Shown here: positions 41,653 to 51,257 of the stretch, piece by piece
Layout of the letters: each line of letters begins with the position of its first letter
Position numbering within the stretch: the stretch's first letter is position 1
Source: WJLG01 sp964602485
GTDB lineage: Bacteria; Patescibacteriota; Patescibacteriia; Patescibacteriales; WJLG01
DNA length: 63,587 nucleotides
Reading direction: 5' to 3'
Assembly: GCA_964602485.1 (NCBI GenBank)
Contig: CAZRQU010000004.1
Coordinates: 1 to 63,587 of the forward strand
The notes under the pieces: model-generated
Databases searched by the model: none
Told to the model about the DNA's origin: nothing
The model's input: the letters and a program-made list of their open reading frames with translations, nothing else
Made by a program: the position numbers and the translations under genes

Positions 41653-43482
41653 ATGTGTGGTATTATCGGTTATATTGGTTCGCAGGGACAAGCGATCGAA
41701 AAAGTCTTGGCCGGCCTTAAGAATTTGGACCATCGCGGTTATGATTCGGCCGGTTGTTGTTTTTTCTTCCCTAAGGGAGAGGCTAGTTCACACAAGATAT
41801 CCAATCATGAAACCCCGCAATTCTCTATCAGGGATCTGGCTAACAAGTTGAATGGGGTGGATAAGGAGTGTCGTTTAGGGATCGGCCATACTCGGTGGGC
41901 GACCTACGGAGTGGTCAATGAGACCAATGCCCATCCTCATTGTGATAAAAGCAAGAGGATATGGGTGGTTCATAACGGTAACGTCCTGAATTTTGATGAA
42001 TTGAAGCAAGGGTTTGCCAAGGGTTGGTTCTATTCAGAAACGGACACGGAATTGATAGCCAACCTAATTTCGAGGTATATGGAAAAGGGAAGCTCTTTTT
42101 CTGAGGCGATCGAAAAGACAATGCTGGATATAGAGGGCGCCAACTCTATTCTGGTCGTTGACAAGAATGATCCGGAGAGGATGGCGGCTGCCAATCGAGG
42201 CGGAACTTTGATATATGCCAGAAGCCATGATGATGAGTTTTTGGTGGCTTCTGATCCGGAACCCTTAGAGAAGATGCTCAATCAGGACAAGTTTTCCTCT
42301 GTCGGGGACAATGAGATCCTAGTGATCACGGAAAAGAAGGAGGAGTCCTTCAAATTCTTTTCCGGAGCCAAACAGACCATTAGAGTAGTGGCAGAAAGGG
42401 AGTTCGATCACCTTATGGAAAAGGAGATCAGCGAGCAACCGGCGGCCTTTGAGCAAGCGGTAAAAGGCAGAATGGATATGGACAAGGGCACTACTCGCTT
42501 TGGGGGATTGGAGAGCCATATACGAGACTTGCGTTCAGCTGACCGTTTCCATTTTCTTGGTTGCGGAACGGCTCACAATGCTTGTCGCTATGCGGTCCTT
42601 CTTTTCAATCGTTTCGGTATCAAGGCTCAAGCTCATATTTCTTCCGAATTTTGCCATCAACATAACGGTTTCGAACATCCAGACAATTTTTTCATTATCA
42701 GTCAGTCAGGCGAAACTGCTGATTCCATAAAGGCTTTAGAGGAGATAATGATAAAAGGTAATCCCGTATTCGGTATAATCAATCGAGAGGGGAGTCGGAT
42801 CTGGCGAAAGACCGGCGCTGGCATCCATATTCGGGCCGGTAGTGAAAGGGCAGTGGCTTCGACCAAGGCCTTTACCTGTCAGTTGATGGCCATTTCCATG
42901 TTGGCCATTTATTTGGCTCGACAAAGGAAAATGACTGCTGATACGGCACAGAAGATAATGAAAGAATTGGAAAATTTGCCGGAAAAGGCCATGTCCATCC
43001 TTGATAGAAGCGATGAGATAAAGGCTTTGGCTAAGAAATACAGTTCTTATAGGAGTTTCTATTTTCTGGGTCGGTATTTCAATTCAGTGGTTGCGGCCGA
43101 AGGAGCGCTTAAGCTAAAAGAGGTCGCCTATGTCCATGCCGAGGACTATCCTTTGGGAGAGATGAAGCATGGACCATTGGCCCTGGTGGATGAAGAGTTC
43201 ATTTGTGTGGTAGTGGTTCCGCGTGATTCTACTTACAGTGAATCGATCGGTAACATCCGTGAGATAAAGGCTAGAAAAGGCAAAGTTTTGGTGATCACTG
43301 ATAACCCGAGTTTTGAACAAGGGTTAGCTGATGATATCATTCTAGTGCCATCAACCCTTGAATATCTTTCGCCTATCCTTTCGATAATCCCTTTGCAAGT
43401 GTTTGCTTACCATTTTGCTTTGTTCTTGGGGCTGGATCCGGACAAGCCACGGAATTTGGCCAAGACAGTAACAGTGGGCTGA
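41653..43482 (+). CDS. glmS: Glutamine-fructose-6-phosphate aminotransferase
   Basis: 609 residues. The start 'MCGIIGYIG' places the catalytic Cys at position 2. The class II glutaminase domain (1-about 235, 'HTRWATYG', 'HNGNVLNFDELK') and two SIS isomerase domains follow ('SQSGETADS' near 350, 'STKAFTCQL' near 402, 'AEDYPLGEMKHGPLALVDEE' near 498). It makes glucosamine-6-phosphate, the first step to UDP-GlcNAc for peptidoglycan. The tail reads 'PRNLAKTVTVG', where most family members end in Glu. AAAGGAG lies 7 bases upstream. No glmS ribozyme-like sequence was seen. Confidence 0.97.
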   Translation: MCGIIGYIGSQGQAIEKVLAGLKNLDHRGYDSAGCCFFFPKGEASSHKISNHETPQFSIRDLANKLNGVDKECRLGIGHTRWATYGVVNETNAHPHCDKSKRIWVVHNGNVLNFDELKQGFAKGWFYSETDTELIANLISRYMEKGSSFSEAIEKTMLDIEGANSILVVDKNDPERMAAANRGGTLIYARSHDDEFLVASDPEPLEKMLNQDKFSSVGDNEILVITEKKEESFKFFSGAKQTIRVVAEREFDHLMEKEISEQPAAFEQAVKGRMDMDKGTTRFGGLESHIRDLRSADRFHFLGCGTAHNACRYAVLLFNRFGIKAQAHISSEFCHQHNGFEHPDNFFIISQSGETADSIKALEEIMIKGNPVFGIINREGSRIWRKTGAGIHIRAGSERAVASTKAFTCQLMAISMLAIYLARQRKMTADTAQKIMKELENLPEKAMSILDRSDEIKALAKKYSSYRSFYFLGRYFNSVVAAEGALKLKEVAYVHAEDYPLGEMKHGPLALVDEEFICVVVVPRDSTYSESIGNIREIKARKGKVLVITDNPSFEQGLADDIILVPSTLEYLSPILSIIPLQVFAYHFALFLGLDPDKPRNLAKTVTVG

Positions 43483-43494
43483 TCATTTGCTTCT

Positions 43495-43527
43495 AGCGCC
43501 TTTGAACGATCAAGGCGCTTTTTTATT
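43495..43527 (+). terminator. Rho-independent terminator
   Basis: AGCGCCTT-TGAACGATC-AAGGCGCTTTTTT hairpin 12 bases after the glmS stop. Confidence 0.88.
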
Positions 43528-43588
43528 TGTGATATGTTCTTGTAAGTCGTATAATGAAGATAGTGATATTATTAAACCATAAAATATT

Positions 43589-44065
43589 ATGAGATCAAAA
43601 GATCGGACAAAAGCTTTATTTTTTATCTTATTACCCTTAGCGGTCGGTTATTTAAGTTCTTTTTTATCTTTCAATTCGGCCGGACGAGTTTATGAAGTGC
43701 TTAAGCTCCCTTCTTTCTCTCCGCCTTCCTGGGTTTTTGCCCCGGTTTGGACCATTCTTTATATATTAATGGGCTTGGCCGCTTTTTTGATCTGGAAGAA
43801 AAGGGAAGAGAAGGAGGTTAATTTGGCTTTGGCTGTTTATTTTTCCCAACTTGTCCTTAATTTCTTCTGGAGCTTGTTCTATTTTGGACAGGGAGCTAGA
43901 TTTTTAGCTTTTTTGGATATAATCCTGTTATTGTTGATGATAGCGTTTAATATTATTTTGTTCTCTCGAATACGCAAAATTTCCGCTTATCTATTAGTGC
44001 CTTATCTTCTTTGGGTCGCTTTTGCTTCTGTCTTGAACTATTCGACTTGGATATTGAATAAGTAA
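43589..44065 (+). CDS. tspO: TspO/MBR family membrane protein
   Basis: 158 residues with five membrane helices and the TspO signature: 'LKLPSFSPPSWVFAPVWTIL', 'YFSQLVLNFFWSLFYFGQG' and the C-terminal 'PYLLWVAFASVLNYSTWILN'. The family binds porphyrins and sterol-like ligands in membranes and is linked to oxygen or light sensing and tetrapyrrole control. It is monocistronic; a bidirectional terminator separates it from topA. Confidence 0.93.
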   Translation: MRSKDRTKALFFILLPLAVGYLSSFLSFNSAGRVYEVLKLPSFSPPSWVFAPVWTILYILMGLAAFLIWKKREEKEVNLALAVYFSQLVLNFFWSLFYFGQGARFLAFLDIILLLLMIAFNIILFSRIRKISAYLLVPYLLWVAFASVLNYSTWILNK

Positions 44066-44100
44066 GAATTTTAAGATTTGAATTATAATATCGAAGTCAA

Positions 44101-44136
44101 AAAAACACCCCGCTGTAAAAGTAGGGTGTTTTTTAT
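44101..44136. terminator. Bidirectional terminator between tspO and topA
   Basis: AAAAACACCC / GGGTGTTTTTT stem between two converging genes, with T-runs on both strands. Confidence 0.88.
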
Positions 44137-46389
44137 CTAATCTTTTTTATATCCGCATTCTTTGTTGGAGCATTTTATCTCTCCTTTGGTGTCTTCTATC
44201 AGGAGTGATGAGCAGTCCGGGCATTTTTCTCCGTTCGGCTTGCCCCAGAAGGCTGTTTTACATTCCGGATATTGATTGCAGGCGTAAAATATTCCTCGCC
44301 GGCTTTTTTTGGCGATTATGTCGCCTTTTTTACAAACCGGACATTTTACCCCGGTCGAACTATTGCTGTTTTCCGAAATGGATTTGATGTTTCGGCATTT
44401 GGGAAAGCCCGAGCAGGCTAGAAATGGTCCGTATTTACCATTTTTTATCACCATTGCCTCTCCGCACTTATCACATTTTTCGTTTTGGTATTTCTTTTTC
44501 AGTTTTTCCAGATTGTCGTCTTTTTCTTCTTCTTTGATATCTCCGTTCTTGTCCAAAGATTTTACGTTCTTACATTCAGGAAAGCCCGAACAGGCCAGGA
44601 ATTGTCCGAAGCGGCCGGTTTTTATTACCATTGGTTTGCCGCATTTGTCGCAAACCTCTTCGGTCTCTTTGACCGGCATAACATCCTCTTTTTTTATTTC
44701 TTCTTGTTTTTTTTTCAGGTTCATATGGAAGGGTTTATAGAAATTTTTTATTATAGGTTGCCATTTTTTTTCTCCGTCGGAGATAAGGTCGAGATCGTTC
44801 TCCATTTCAGCTGTGAAGTCGTAATCCACTATGTCAGAGAAGTGCTTGGTCAATAGATCGTTGACCACCATGGCAATCTCGGTCGGCTGTAATTTTTTAT
44901 TGTCGTCCCTTTCCACATAATGTCTGGCGATTATGGTAGCTATAGTCGGAGCGTATGTTGAAGGTCGGCCAATTCCGTGTTTCTCCAGTTCTTTGACCAG
45001 ACTAGCATCTGAATATCTGGCTGGAGGTTTGGTGAAGTGTTGCTCTTTGTTGATCTTAAGCAGATCTATTTTTTCACCTTCGTTTACTTCCGGCAACTGG
45101 GTTTCAGTGCTTTTTTCCGGGTATATCTTCAGGTAACCTTTAAAATCTATAGTTTGGCCGTTAGCTCGGAATTGATAATCAGTGCTTTGCGCCTTAACAT
45201 CGATGATGGTGGCATTTATAACAGCTTCTGGCATCTGGCTGGCCATTGCTCTTTGCCAAATGAGTTTATATAACTTGTATTGATTATTGTTCAAGGATGA
45301 TCTGAGTGATTCGGGTGAACGCATGGCTTCAGTGGGGCGGATGGCCTCATGAGCTTCTTGAGCGCCCTTGCTTTTAGTTTTGAAATATCTTGGTTTTTCA
45401 CGCAAATATTCCTTATCAAGGTTTTGCTTTATGTATTCACGAGCGTCTTCTAGGAATTTTTGTGAAAGGTTCAAGGAGTCGGTTCTCATATAGGTTATCA
45501 AACCAAGAGATCCCTCTCCCTTTATTTCGATACCTTCATAGAGTTGCTGGGCTATCATCATTGTTTGTTTGGCTGAGAAGCCGAGCCAGCGATTAGCTGT
45601 TTGTTGCAAGGTGGAAGTAGTGAAAGGCGCCGGAGGATTCTTTTTGTTCTTTTTCTTTTCTACCTTACTCACTTCGTAAGATGCTTTGTCCAGATCTTTT
45701 AATATATCTTCTGCTTGCTTTTTATCTTTTATATCCAGCTTGCCCAAAGTTTTATCCTTTATTTTGTTCAACTTGGCTTCGAATTCATTTTTTTTCTCTG
45801 GCTGGAAATTAGCGGTTATATCCCAATATTCATCCGGTTTGAATTTTTGTATTTCCCTTTCCTTTTCAACGATCATTTTAACTGCCACCGATTGCACCCT
45901 TCCGGCAGATAGGCCTCTGGCCACTTTTTTCCAAAGGAAAGGTGAGAGTTCATAGCCAACCAAGCGATCCAGTACTCGTCTAGCTTGCTGAGCGTCAACC
46001 ATTTTTTTGTTTAGGTCGCGAGGATTTTTCAAAGCTTCGGAAACGGCATCTTTGGTTATTTCGTGAAAGACTATCCTTTTGGTCTTTTCTTCAGGTAGAT
46101 CAAGAGCCTTTACCAAATGCCAAGCGATCGCCTCTCCCTCTCGATCTTCATCAGTAGCCAGTATGACCTTTTCAGCTTTTTGGCTGAGTTTTTTCAGGTT
46201 GTTCACGTTCTTCCTACTTTTGGAAGGTATTATGTAGCGGGGAGAAAAATTATTTTCTATGTCTATACCCATTTCGCTTTTAGGAAGGTCGCGAATATGG
46301 CCGAAAGATGACTCTACTTGATAATCTTTGCCCAGGAATTTATTGATAGTTTTCGCCTTGGTCGGCGACTCGACTATTATTAGATCCAT
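44137..46389 (-). CDS. topA: DNA topoisomerase I
   Basis: 750 residues. A TOPRIM domain ('MDLIIVESPTKAKTINKFLG', then 'ILATDEDREGEAIAWHL') is followed by the type IA core with catalytic Tyr300 in 'GLITYMRTDS'. Four C-terminal zinc ribbons follow ('CDKCGKPMVIKTGRFGQFLA', 'CDKCGEAMVIKNGKYGPFLA', 'CPVCKKGDIIAKKSRRG', 'CPDCSSLLIED'). It relaxes negative supercoils ahead of and behind transcription. The start lies 1 base from the dprA stop, so the two genes are cotranscribed. Confidence 0.97.
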   Translation of the reverse strand: MDLIIVESPTKAKTINKFLGKDYQVESSFGHIRDLPKSEMGIDIENNFSPRYIIPSKSRKNVNNLKKLSQKAEKVILATDEDREGEAIAWHLVKALDLPEEKTKRIVFHEITKDAVSEALKNPRDLNKKMVDAQQARRVLDRLVGYELSPFLWKKVARGLSAGRVQSVAVKMIVEKEREIQKFKPDEYWDITANFQPEKKNEFEAKLNKIKDKTLGKLDIKDKKQAEDILKDLDKASYEVSKVEKKKNKKNPPAPFTTSTLQQTANRWLGFSAKQTMMIAQQLYEGIEIKGEGSLGLITYMRTDSLNLSQKFLEDAREYIKQNLDKEYLREKPRYFKTKSKGAQEAHEAIRPTEAMRSPESLRSSLNNNQYKLYKLIWQRAMASQMPEAVINATIIDVKAQSTDYQFRANGQTIDFKGYLKIYPEKSTETQLPEVNEGEKIDLLKINKEQHFTKPPARYSDASLVKELEKHGIGRPSTYAPTIATIIARHYVERDDNKKLQPTEIAMVVNDLLTKHFSDIVDYDFTAEMENDLDLISDGEKKWQPIIKNFYKPFHMNLKKKQEEIKKEDVMPVKETEEVCDKCGKPMVIKTGRFGQFLACSGFPECKNVKSLDKNGDIKEEEKDDNLEKLKKKYQNEKCDKCGEAMVIKNGKYGPFLACSGFPKCRNIKSISENSNSSTGVKCPVCKKGDIIAKKSRRGIFYACNQYPECKTAFWGKPNGEKCPDCSSLLIEDTKGEIKCSNKECGYKKD

Positions 46390-46390
46390 T

Positions 46391-47479
46391 TTAGGTGGTT
46401 ATATAGCGATTATTACCTATATTCTTCGCTAATTTTTTTATTTCCAATATAATTAGTGTACTATTTATAACTTTCGTGTCAAGTTTTGTCAAATTGACCA
46501 GCTCTTCTATATGGAGGGGTTTTTCAGATAATGATCCCAAAACAGTTCTTTCATTTTCAGATATGTCGTCGGGAAGTTTGCATTCTTTTTTTGTTTTTTC
46601 CAAGTTTAAGCTTTGAAGAACATCGTCTGCTTCAAGCACTGCAACTGCCCCTCTTTTTATCAGGCCATTACCCCCGGCAGCCATGGTTCGATCTATATCT
46701 CCGGGAACAGCGAATATCTCTCGATCTTGTTCAAGGGCCAGATAGGCGGTTATCAATGATCCGGAATTTTTCCTCCCCTCCACCATAAATGTTCCGCGGG
46801 ACATTCCTGATATTATTCTATTCCTTTGCGGGAAGTTTTGCTTTAAAGGGGGAGTGTTCAAGGGGAATTCGGATATTATGCCTCCACCGGAATCAAGGAT
46901 ATCTTTTGCCAAGGAAAAATTTCTTTGCGGATATATTTTGTTTATACCAGAACCCAACACGGCAATGGTCTTTGTTTTGGATTCCAGAGCTTTTTTGTGA
47001 GCCAGGGAATCTATGCCTATGGCCAGGCCGCTGATGATGACCAATCCATTGTCTGCCAGGTCAGATATTATAGTATTTATTATTTGTTGTCCGTATTTGG
47101 TGTATTTTCTGGCCCCGACCACAGCCAGTGAACGTTCTTTTTGGTAGTTTATATCGCCTTTGTAGTATATAAGAGGCGGTGGGTCGGCTATCTCTGACAA
47201 AAGATCGGGATAGTTCGGCTCGCCCAAAACAGCTATCTTTATGCCTTGCTCTTTCATATACTTGAGCAATTCTTCGCCGTTCAATTCCTTTTTAAAGGCA
47301 AGAAACCTTTCAATGGTCGGTTCTTCGATGCCGGCTTCTTTCATTTGGTTGAACCCGGCAAAGAAGGCATCTTGCCAGGAAGGGAAGTGTGTTTTTAGTT
47401 TGAGTAATCTTTTCGGCCCAAATCCGTAAAATTGGTTCAAATAGAGCAAATACTTATATTTTTGCAAATATTGGTCCAT
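46391..47479 (-). CDS. dprA: DNA processing protein DprA
   Basis: 362 residues. The Rossmann-like core has 'LAVVGARKYTKYGQ', 'VIISGLAIGIDSLAHKKALE', 'FPQRNRIISGMSRGTFMVE' and 'ALEQDREIFAVPGD'. An N-terminal helical region and a C-terminal winged-helix (about residues 300-362) complete it. DprA loads RecA on incoming single-stranded DNA during natural transformation. No other competence gene is in the window, but DprA is retained in most Patescibacteria. It is cotranscribed with topA. Confidence 0.96.
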   Translation of the reverse strand: MDQYLQKYKYLLYLNQFYGFGPKRLLKLKTHFPSWQDAFFAGFNQMKEAGIEEPTIERFLAFKKELNGEELLKYMKEQGIKIAVLGEPNYPDLLSEIADPPPLIYYKGDINYQKERSLAVVGARKYTKYGQQIINTIISDLADNGLVIISGLAIGIDSLAHKKALESKTKTIAVLGSGINKIYPQRNFSLAKDILDSGGGIISEFPLNTPPLKQNFPQRNRIISGMSRGTFMVEGRKNSGSLITAYLALEQDREIFAVPGDIDRTMAAGGNGLIKRGAVAVLEADDVLQSLNLEKTKKECKLPDDISENERTVLGSLSEKPLHIEELVNLTKLDTKVINSTLIILEIKKLAKNIGNNRYITT

Positions 47480-47544
47480 TTTAAAAGGTGTTGACTAGGG
47501 AAAAATATTATGATAAGGTGTCATATCATTCAATAAAAGGAGAT

Positions 47545-47786
47545 AGTGTCCGGTTTACTACTTGTTCTTTCTTTTCATAAATATATTCCTCCTTGTATAT
47601 TTATAAGAGGAGAGCAGGTAGTAATTTGGACATTATCACCGGCTTGACCGGATGATAATATACAAAATCCTGCTCAAGCTGTATTGGCTTTCAAATCACC
47701 CTCCTGATTTGCGGCCAAAGGGATTTCCCTTAACTTCTTGAGCAGGATCTTGTAAAAGCAAACGCCCTTGGATGGGGCGTTTTTAT
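47545..47786 (+). ncRNA. Candidate structured small RNA with two anti-Shine-Dalgarno loops
   Basis: Three stem-loops and a terminator occupy the dprA-pth gap. SL1: TGTCC 47547-47551 with GGACA 47628-47632, TACTAC/GTAGTA, then a 9-bp ATAAATATA/TATATTTAT stem with loop TTCCTCCTTG. SL2: ATTATC...CCGG-CTTGA-CCGG...GATAAT (632-659). SL3: 12-bp ATCCTGCTCAAG/CTTGAGCAGGAT (667-748) enclosing TTGGC/GCCAA, CAAATCA/TGATTTG with loop CCCTCC, and AAGGG/CCCTT. The terminator AACGCCC/GGGCGTT has five T. Both apical loops show CCUCC, complementary to ribosome-binding sites. The plus orientation is inferred from the T-run; on the minus strand the loops would show GGAGG. Confidence 0.6.
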
Positions 47787-48328
47787 GTTGGCAGATCCAT
47801 ATTTTTTATGGTCTTTTCCAATATATCTCTTTCTTCTTGGTTGAACTTTTCCAATACGGCTTTGATGGTAGGCACATTGCCCCTTTCTTTATTGTATATG
47901 CCTATTCTTATCCTTTGGAAGTTTTTGGTCTTCAAATTTTGGATTATCGATTCAACCCCTCTATGGCCGGCGCTTCTTGAGTTTTTGGATATTTTGTATT
48001 CTCCCAGAGGGATATCTATATCATCATGAATGATTGTTAAGGATTCGGAAAGATCGGCGTTCTTTTCTTTGATCATTCCCAATCTTTTAGGCATCAGTTT
48101 ATAATATGAAAGTATAGCTGCCACTGATCGGCCGGAATCGTTCATGAAGGTTTGCGGTTTGGCGTAGATCGTTCGTCCATCTTTGGCGATCTCGGCTTTT
48201 AATTTCTTGTTGTTCTCCCAGCGCAAACATTTTTCTTCTATAACCTTGTCCAAGAAGATGAATCCGGCATTGTGTTTGGTGTTTTTATATTTTTCCCCGG
48301 GGTTGCCCAGGCCGATCATTACTTTCAT
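47783..48328 (-). CDS. pth: Peptidyl-tRNA hydrolase
   Basis: 181 residues. The substrate-binding start 'MIGLGNPGEKYKNTKHNAGF' contains the catalytic His near residue 19. 'YAKPQTFMNDSGRSV', 'HDDIDIPLGEYKISKNSRSA' and 'GHRGVESIIQNL' follow in the usual order. It releases stalled peptides from tRNA. Its start lies 3 bases from the der stop, so it is cotranscribed with der. The ncRNA candidate's terminator overlaps its stop codon. Confidence 0.96.
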   Translation of the reverse strand: MKVMIGLGNPGEKYKNTKHNAGFIFLDKVIEEKCLRWENNKKLKAEIAKDGRTIYAKPQTFMNDSGRSVAAILSYYKLMPKRLGMIKEKNADLSESLTIIHDDIDIPLGEYKISKNSRSAGHRGVESIIQNLKTKNFQRIRIGIYNKERGNVPTIKAVLEKFNQEERDILEKTIKNMDLPT

Positions 48329-48331
48329 ATA

Positions 48332-49756
48332 TTATCCTGCTCTACCGTGGACCTTGCGGTTATTGGCCACGTTTATTTTTATTGGGGTACCTAAAAATCC
48401 GTATTTTTCTCTCAGCTGGTTCTTTATGAAGCGAGCATAAGAATTATCAAGATTGTCTTTAGAACCTATTCTTACTTTGAATTTAGGCGGGTCTATGTCG
48501 GTTTGGATTATCTCATATATTCTCGGCCTTTTCGTGCCTCCGCCCTTGGCTGGTTTGTGTATCTTTACTATTCGGTTCAAGAATTTGTTCAATTGGGATG
48601 AACTTAGCTCTATCTTTCTTTGCTCTTCCATCATTTCCAAGAGTTTTAATATCTGCTCCACCTTTGATCCGGTCAAGGCCGAGGTGAATTGTATCGGCAC
48701 CCAGGTGGCGAATGGAAGTTTGGCATATATGTATTCTTTGTATTTTTCTGTTTCCTTTTTCAGGACCTTGTCCCATTTATTGGCTACTATGACCAGACTT
48801 TTCCCTTCTTTGGTTATTTTTTCCACCAAACGAGCATCTTGATGAGTTATCGGTTGGCTGACATCTATCACCAAAAGAACTATATCCGATTTTTTCAATG
48901 ACGAAAGCGATCTTTTGACCCCATATTTCTCCAACCCTTTGCCAACAGTCGCTCGTCTGCTTATTCCGGCTGTGTCTATGAAGGTTAAGGTCTTGTCTTT
49001 ATAGGTTATCTCCATATCATTCGGCTCTCTGGTGGTGTGGGGAATGTCGCTGACTATAACCTTTTCACTCCCTAGAAGTTTGTTGAAAAGGGAGGACTTT
49101 CCTACATTTGGCTTTCCAAGAATGCAGACTGATATATTTTCTTTTTGAGCTTCTTTTTTCTTTTTGATCTTCACTTTCCTTTTCTTTAGGGTGCTTACTA
49201 TTTCGTCCAACAGGTCGCCTGTCCCTTTGCCGGTGATCGCAGATACCGTAGCCGGTTCCCCTAAGCCTAATTTGTTGAATTCAGCTGCTTCATAGGATAT
49301 CTTTTGTCCATCGACTTTGTTGGCCACTAATATCACTTTGTTCATTTCTTTTTTTGGGACCATTCTTTTCAAGAGTCCGGCCATTTCTTTATCTTGAGGC
49401 AGGAGGCCTGTTTTCCCGTCAACTAAAAACAAAACCACATCAGCTTTGGTTATATAAGCAAGAGCTTGTTTTTGCACTTTGAGGTTTATCGAACTCTCTT
49501 TGCTTTGCTCCCCTTTAAGTAGTTTGTTTATCTTTTTTCGGCTGGCATTTTGAACTTCGTCCATTATTCCGCCAGTGTCCACTATTTCGAATTTTTTTCT
49601 TCCCCATTCCACGGTACCTACATTGCTATCTCGAGTGGTTCCGGGGACCTTTGAGGTTAGAGCTTTCTTTTTTTCTGTTAAGGTGTTGAAAAGAGTGGAT
49701 TTACCGACATTGGTCCTTCCGAACACCACGACTAGTGGCAGGTTTTTTTCTTGCAT
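48332..49756 (-). CDS. der: Ribosome-assembly GTPase Der (EngA)
   Basis: 474 residues with two tandem GTPase domains: G1 'GRTNVGKSTLFNTL' near residue 13 and a second G1 'GKPNVGKSSLFNKLLG' near 213. Each has its 'DTGG'/'DTAGISRRA' G3 and 'NKVD'/'NKWD' G4. The C-terminal KH-like domain contains 'IKNQLREKYGFLGTPIKI'. Der is needed for 50S subunit maturation. An extra insert of Lys/Ser-rich sequence lies in the first G domain near residues 75-95. It is in one operon with the LCP gene upstream and pth downstream. Confidence 0.97.
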   Translation of the reverse strand: MQEKNLPLVVVFGRTNVGKSTLFNTLTEKKKALTSKVPGTTRDSNVGTVEWGRKKFEIVDTGGIMDEVQNASRKKINKLLKGEQSKESSINLKVQKQALAYITKADVVLFLVDGKTGLLPQDKEMAGLLKRMVPKKEMNKVILVANKVDGQKISYEAAEFNKLGLGEPATVSAITGKGTGDLLDEIVSTLKKRKVKIKKKKEAQKENISVCILGKPNVGKSSLFNKLLGSEKVIVSDIPHTTREPNDMEITYKDKTLTFIDTAGISRRATVGKGLEKYGVKRSLSSLKKSDIVLLVIDVSQPITHQDARLVEKITKEGKSLVIVANKWDKVLKKETEKYKEYIYAKLPFATWVPIQFTSALTGSKVEQILKLLEMMEEQRKIELSSSQLNKFLNRIVKIHKPAKGGGTKRPRIYEIIQTDIDPPKFKVRIGSKDNLDNSYARFIKNQLREKYGFLGTPIKINVANNRKVHGRAG

Positions 49757-49766
49757 ATTTTTATCT

Positions 49767-51257
49767 TTATTCTTCAGTATTCTCTATACCCGATCTGGTC
49801 GGGTCGGCGTCTCGGCCTATTATTAATATGAAATCCGGTATTTCCGGATCATTCTCCTGACTAACATCGCCTTCTATATCCTCTCTTAGCCATTGTGGCA
49901 CTTCAAAAGAGACCGAAGCACCTGTTTTTTCTTTAAGTATCTTAAGGGATTTTATCTTTTCTCCAAAAGAGAGATCGTAGATCGTTGACTTTTTGAAGTT
50001 CTTACGGCTGGAATTGCCGATCCTTATGACATCGAATCCGTATTTTTCCAGATCGACCGCTTCGCGATTAGCCAGTCCGTTCACCCAAGTTCCATTGCGT
50101 ATTTCCAGGGTGGCGTTCTCTACGGAAACATCGCTTTTCTTCTCCAACGGAGCCTCTTCGAATATGTTATGAACCAAGTATTTTATTTCTTCGAAATCCC
50201 CGTTTCTGGGAAGCAGGACATAGGCTCCCTGTTCATTAATGGTGTTGTACAAAAGTCCATTAGGGCTATTGTCTAAAACCTTGGTTTCTATATCAGCGGT
50301 TTTTACATCTTTAAAATCCTTATATATCTTTATCATTTCCCATATTTTCAGGTTGGTACTGATATGTTCTTTTAACTCGCCGATGATCCCGGTTAGGACT
50401 TGCGGTTTGAGCAGATAGTTGGTGGTGAGAAGCTTGTCTTTGGCAGCGGCAATTATCTTTTGTTGTCTGGCCGCCCTGGCGAAATCAGAGCCTTCTCTGC
50501 CCAAGGCATGTCGGGAACGGGCGTATTTTAGAGCTAACTCTCCATCCATTTCCCGCCAGCCTTCCTCTATGTGCAAGTGTTCGAAGCGGGATTCATAATC
50601 CTCGTTATCCTCTTGCCCCGGGACAGGGTAGCGATAATCATCAAGGGTGTTAGCGACCTCAACTTCCAATCCTCCAAGTTTGTCCACTATGTTAACGAAT
50701 CCTTCGAAATCCACTCGGACATAATAGTCTATTGGGATATCTAAAATGTCGGAAAGGGCTTGTGAAATGGCCACTCCGCCTGATCCTTTTTCCTTGAATT
50801 CAGCAAAAGCATTTATGTTGTTCACTTTTGTCCATTGTCCATCTTCCACCGGAATACTTAGGTCACGGGGAATAGAGAGAAGCGACACCTTTTTTTCGGA
50901 AACTTTCAAGCTAGCCAGCATTATAGTGTCGGTCAGGTAGCCGCCGGCATGCTGTCTTCCTCCCATTCCCAAAAGCAACATATTTATCCTGTCATCATCT
51001 TCGCCTTTCAGACTCTTGTCCGAACTTTCCACTAATTGCTTTATCTGTCCTATGAAAGGTATCTTGTAGAAGAAAGAATCAGCTTGATCCGAGGAAATGA
51101 TCTTGTTTGAGAATAATACAAAGCCGACCATTGCAAATATGGCCAGATATGAAAAGAACCTCAAGAAAAGTTTCCGTTTTCCTCTTTTTTCCATTTTCTT
51201 TTCTTCAGGCTTTGTTTGTGATCCTTGTTTTTTTTCTTTTAGGTTTATGACTTCCAT
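49767..51257 (-). CDS. LytR-CpsA-Psr (LCP) family protein with LytR_C domain
   Basis: 496 residues. A cytoplasmic basic tail and one membrane helix ('LFLRFFSYLAIFAMVGFVLF') are followed by the LCP domain ('NMLLLGMGGRQHAGGYLTDT', 'SLLSIPRDLSIPV', 'LALKYARSRHALGREGSDFA'). A C-terminal LytR_C domain is near 375-440 ('LEIRNGTWVNGLANREA'). LCP enzymes transfer glycopolymers from lipid carriers to peptidoglycan outside the membrane. The gene heads the der-pth operon; its promoter TTGCCA/17/TATAAT lies at 51401-51429 on the minus strand. Confidence 0.95.
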   Translation of the reverse strand: MEVINLKEKKQGSQTKPEEKKMEKRGKRKLFLRFFSYLAIFAMVGFVLFSNKIISSDQADSFFYKIPFIGQIKQLVESSDKSLKGEDDDRINMLLLGMGGRQHAGGYLTDTIMLASLKVSEKKVSLLSIPRDLSIPVEDGQWTKVNNINAFAEFKEKGSGGVAISQALSDILDIPIDYYVRVDFEGFVNIVDKLGGLEVEVANTLDDYRYPVPGQEDNEDYESRFEHLHIEEGWREMDGELALKYARSRHALGREGSDFARAARQQKIIAAAKDKLLTTNYLLKPQVLTGIIGELKEHISTNLKIWEMIKIYKDFKDVKTADIETKVLDNSPNGLLYNTINEQGAYVLLPRNGDFEEIKYLVHNIFEEAPLEKKSDVSVENATLEIRNGTWVNGLANREAVDLEKYGFDVIRIGNSSRKNFKKSTIYDLSFGEKIKSLKILKEKTGASVSFEVPQWLREDIEGDVSQENDPEIPDFILIIGRDADPTRSGIENTEE

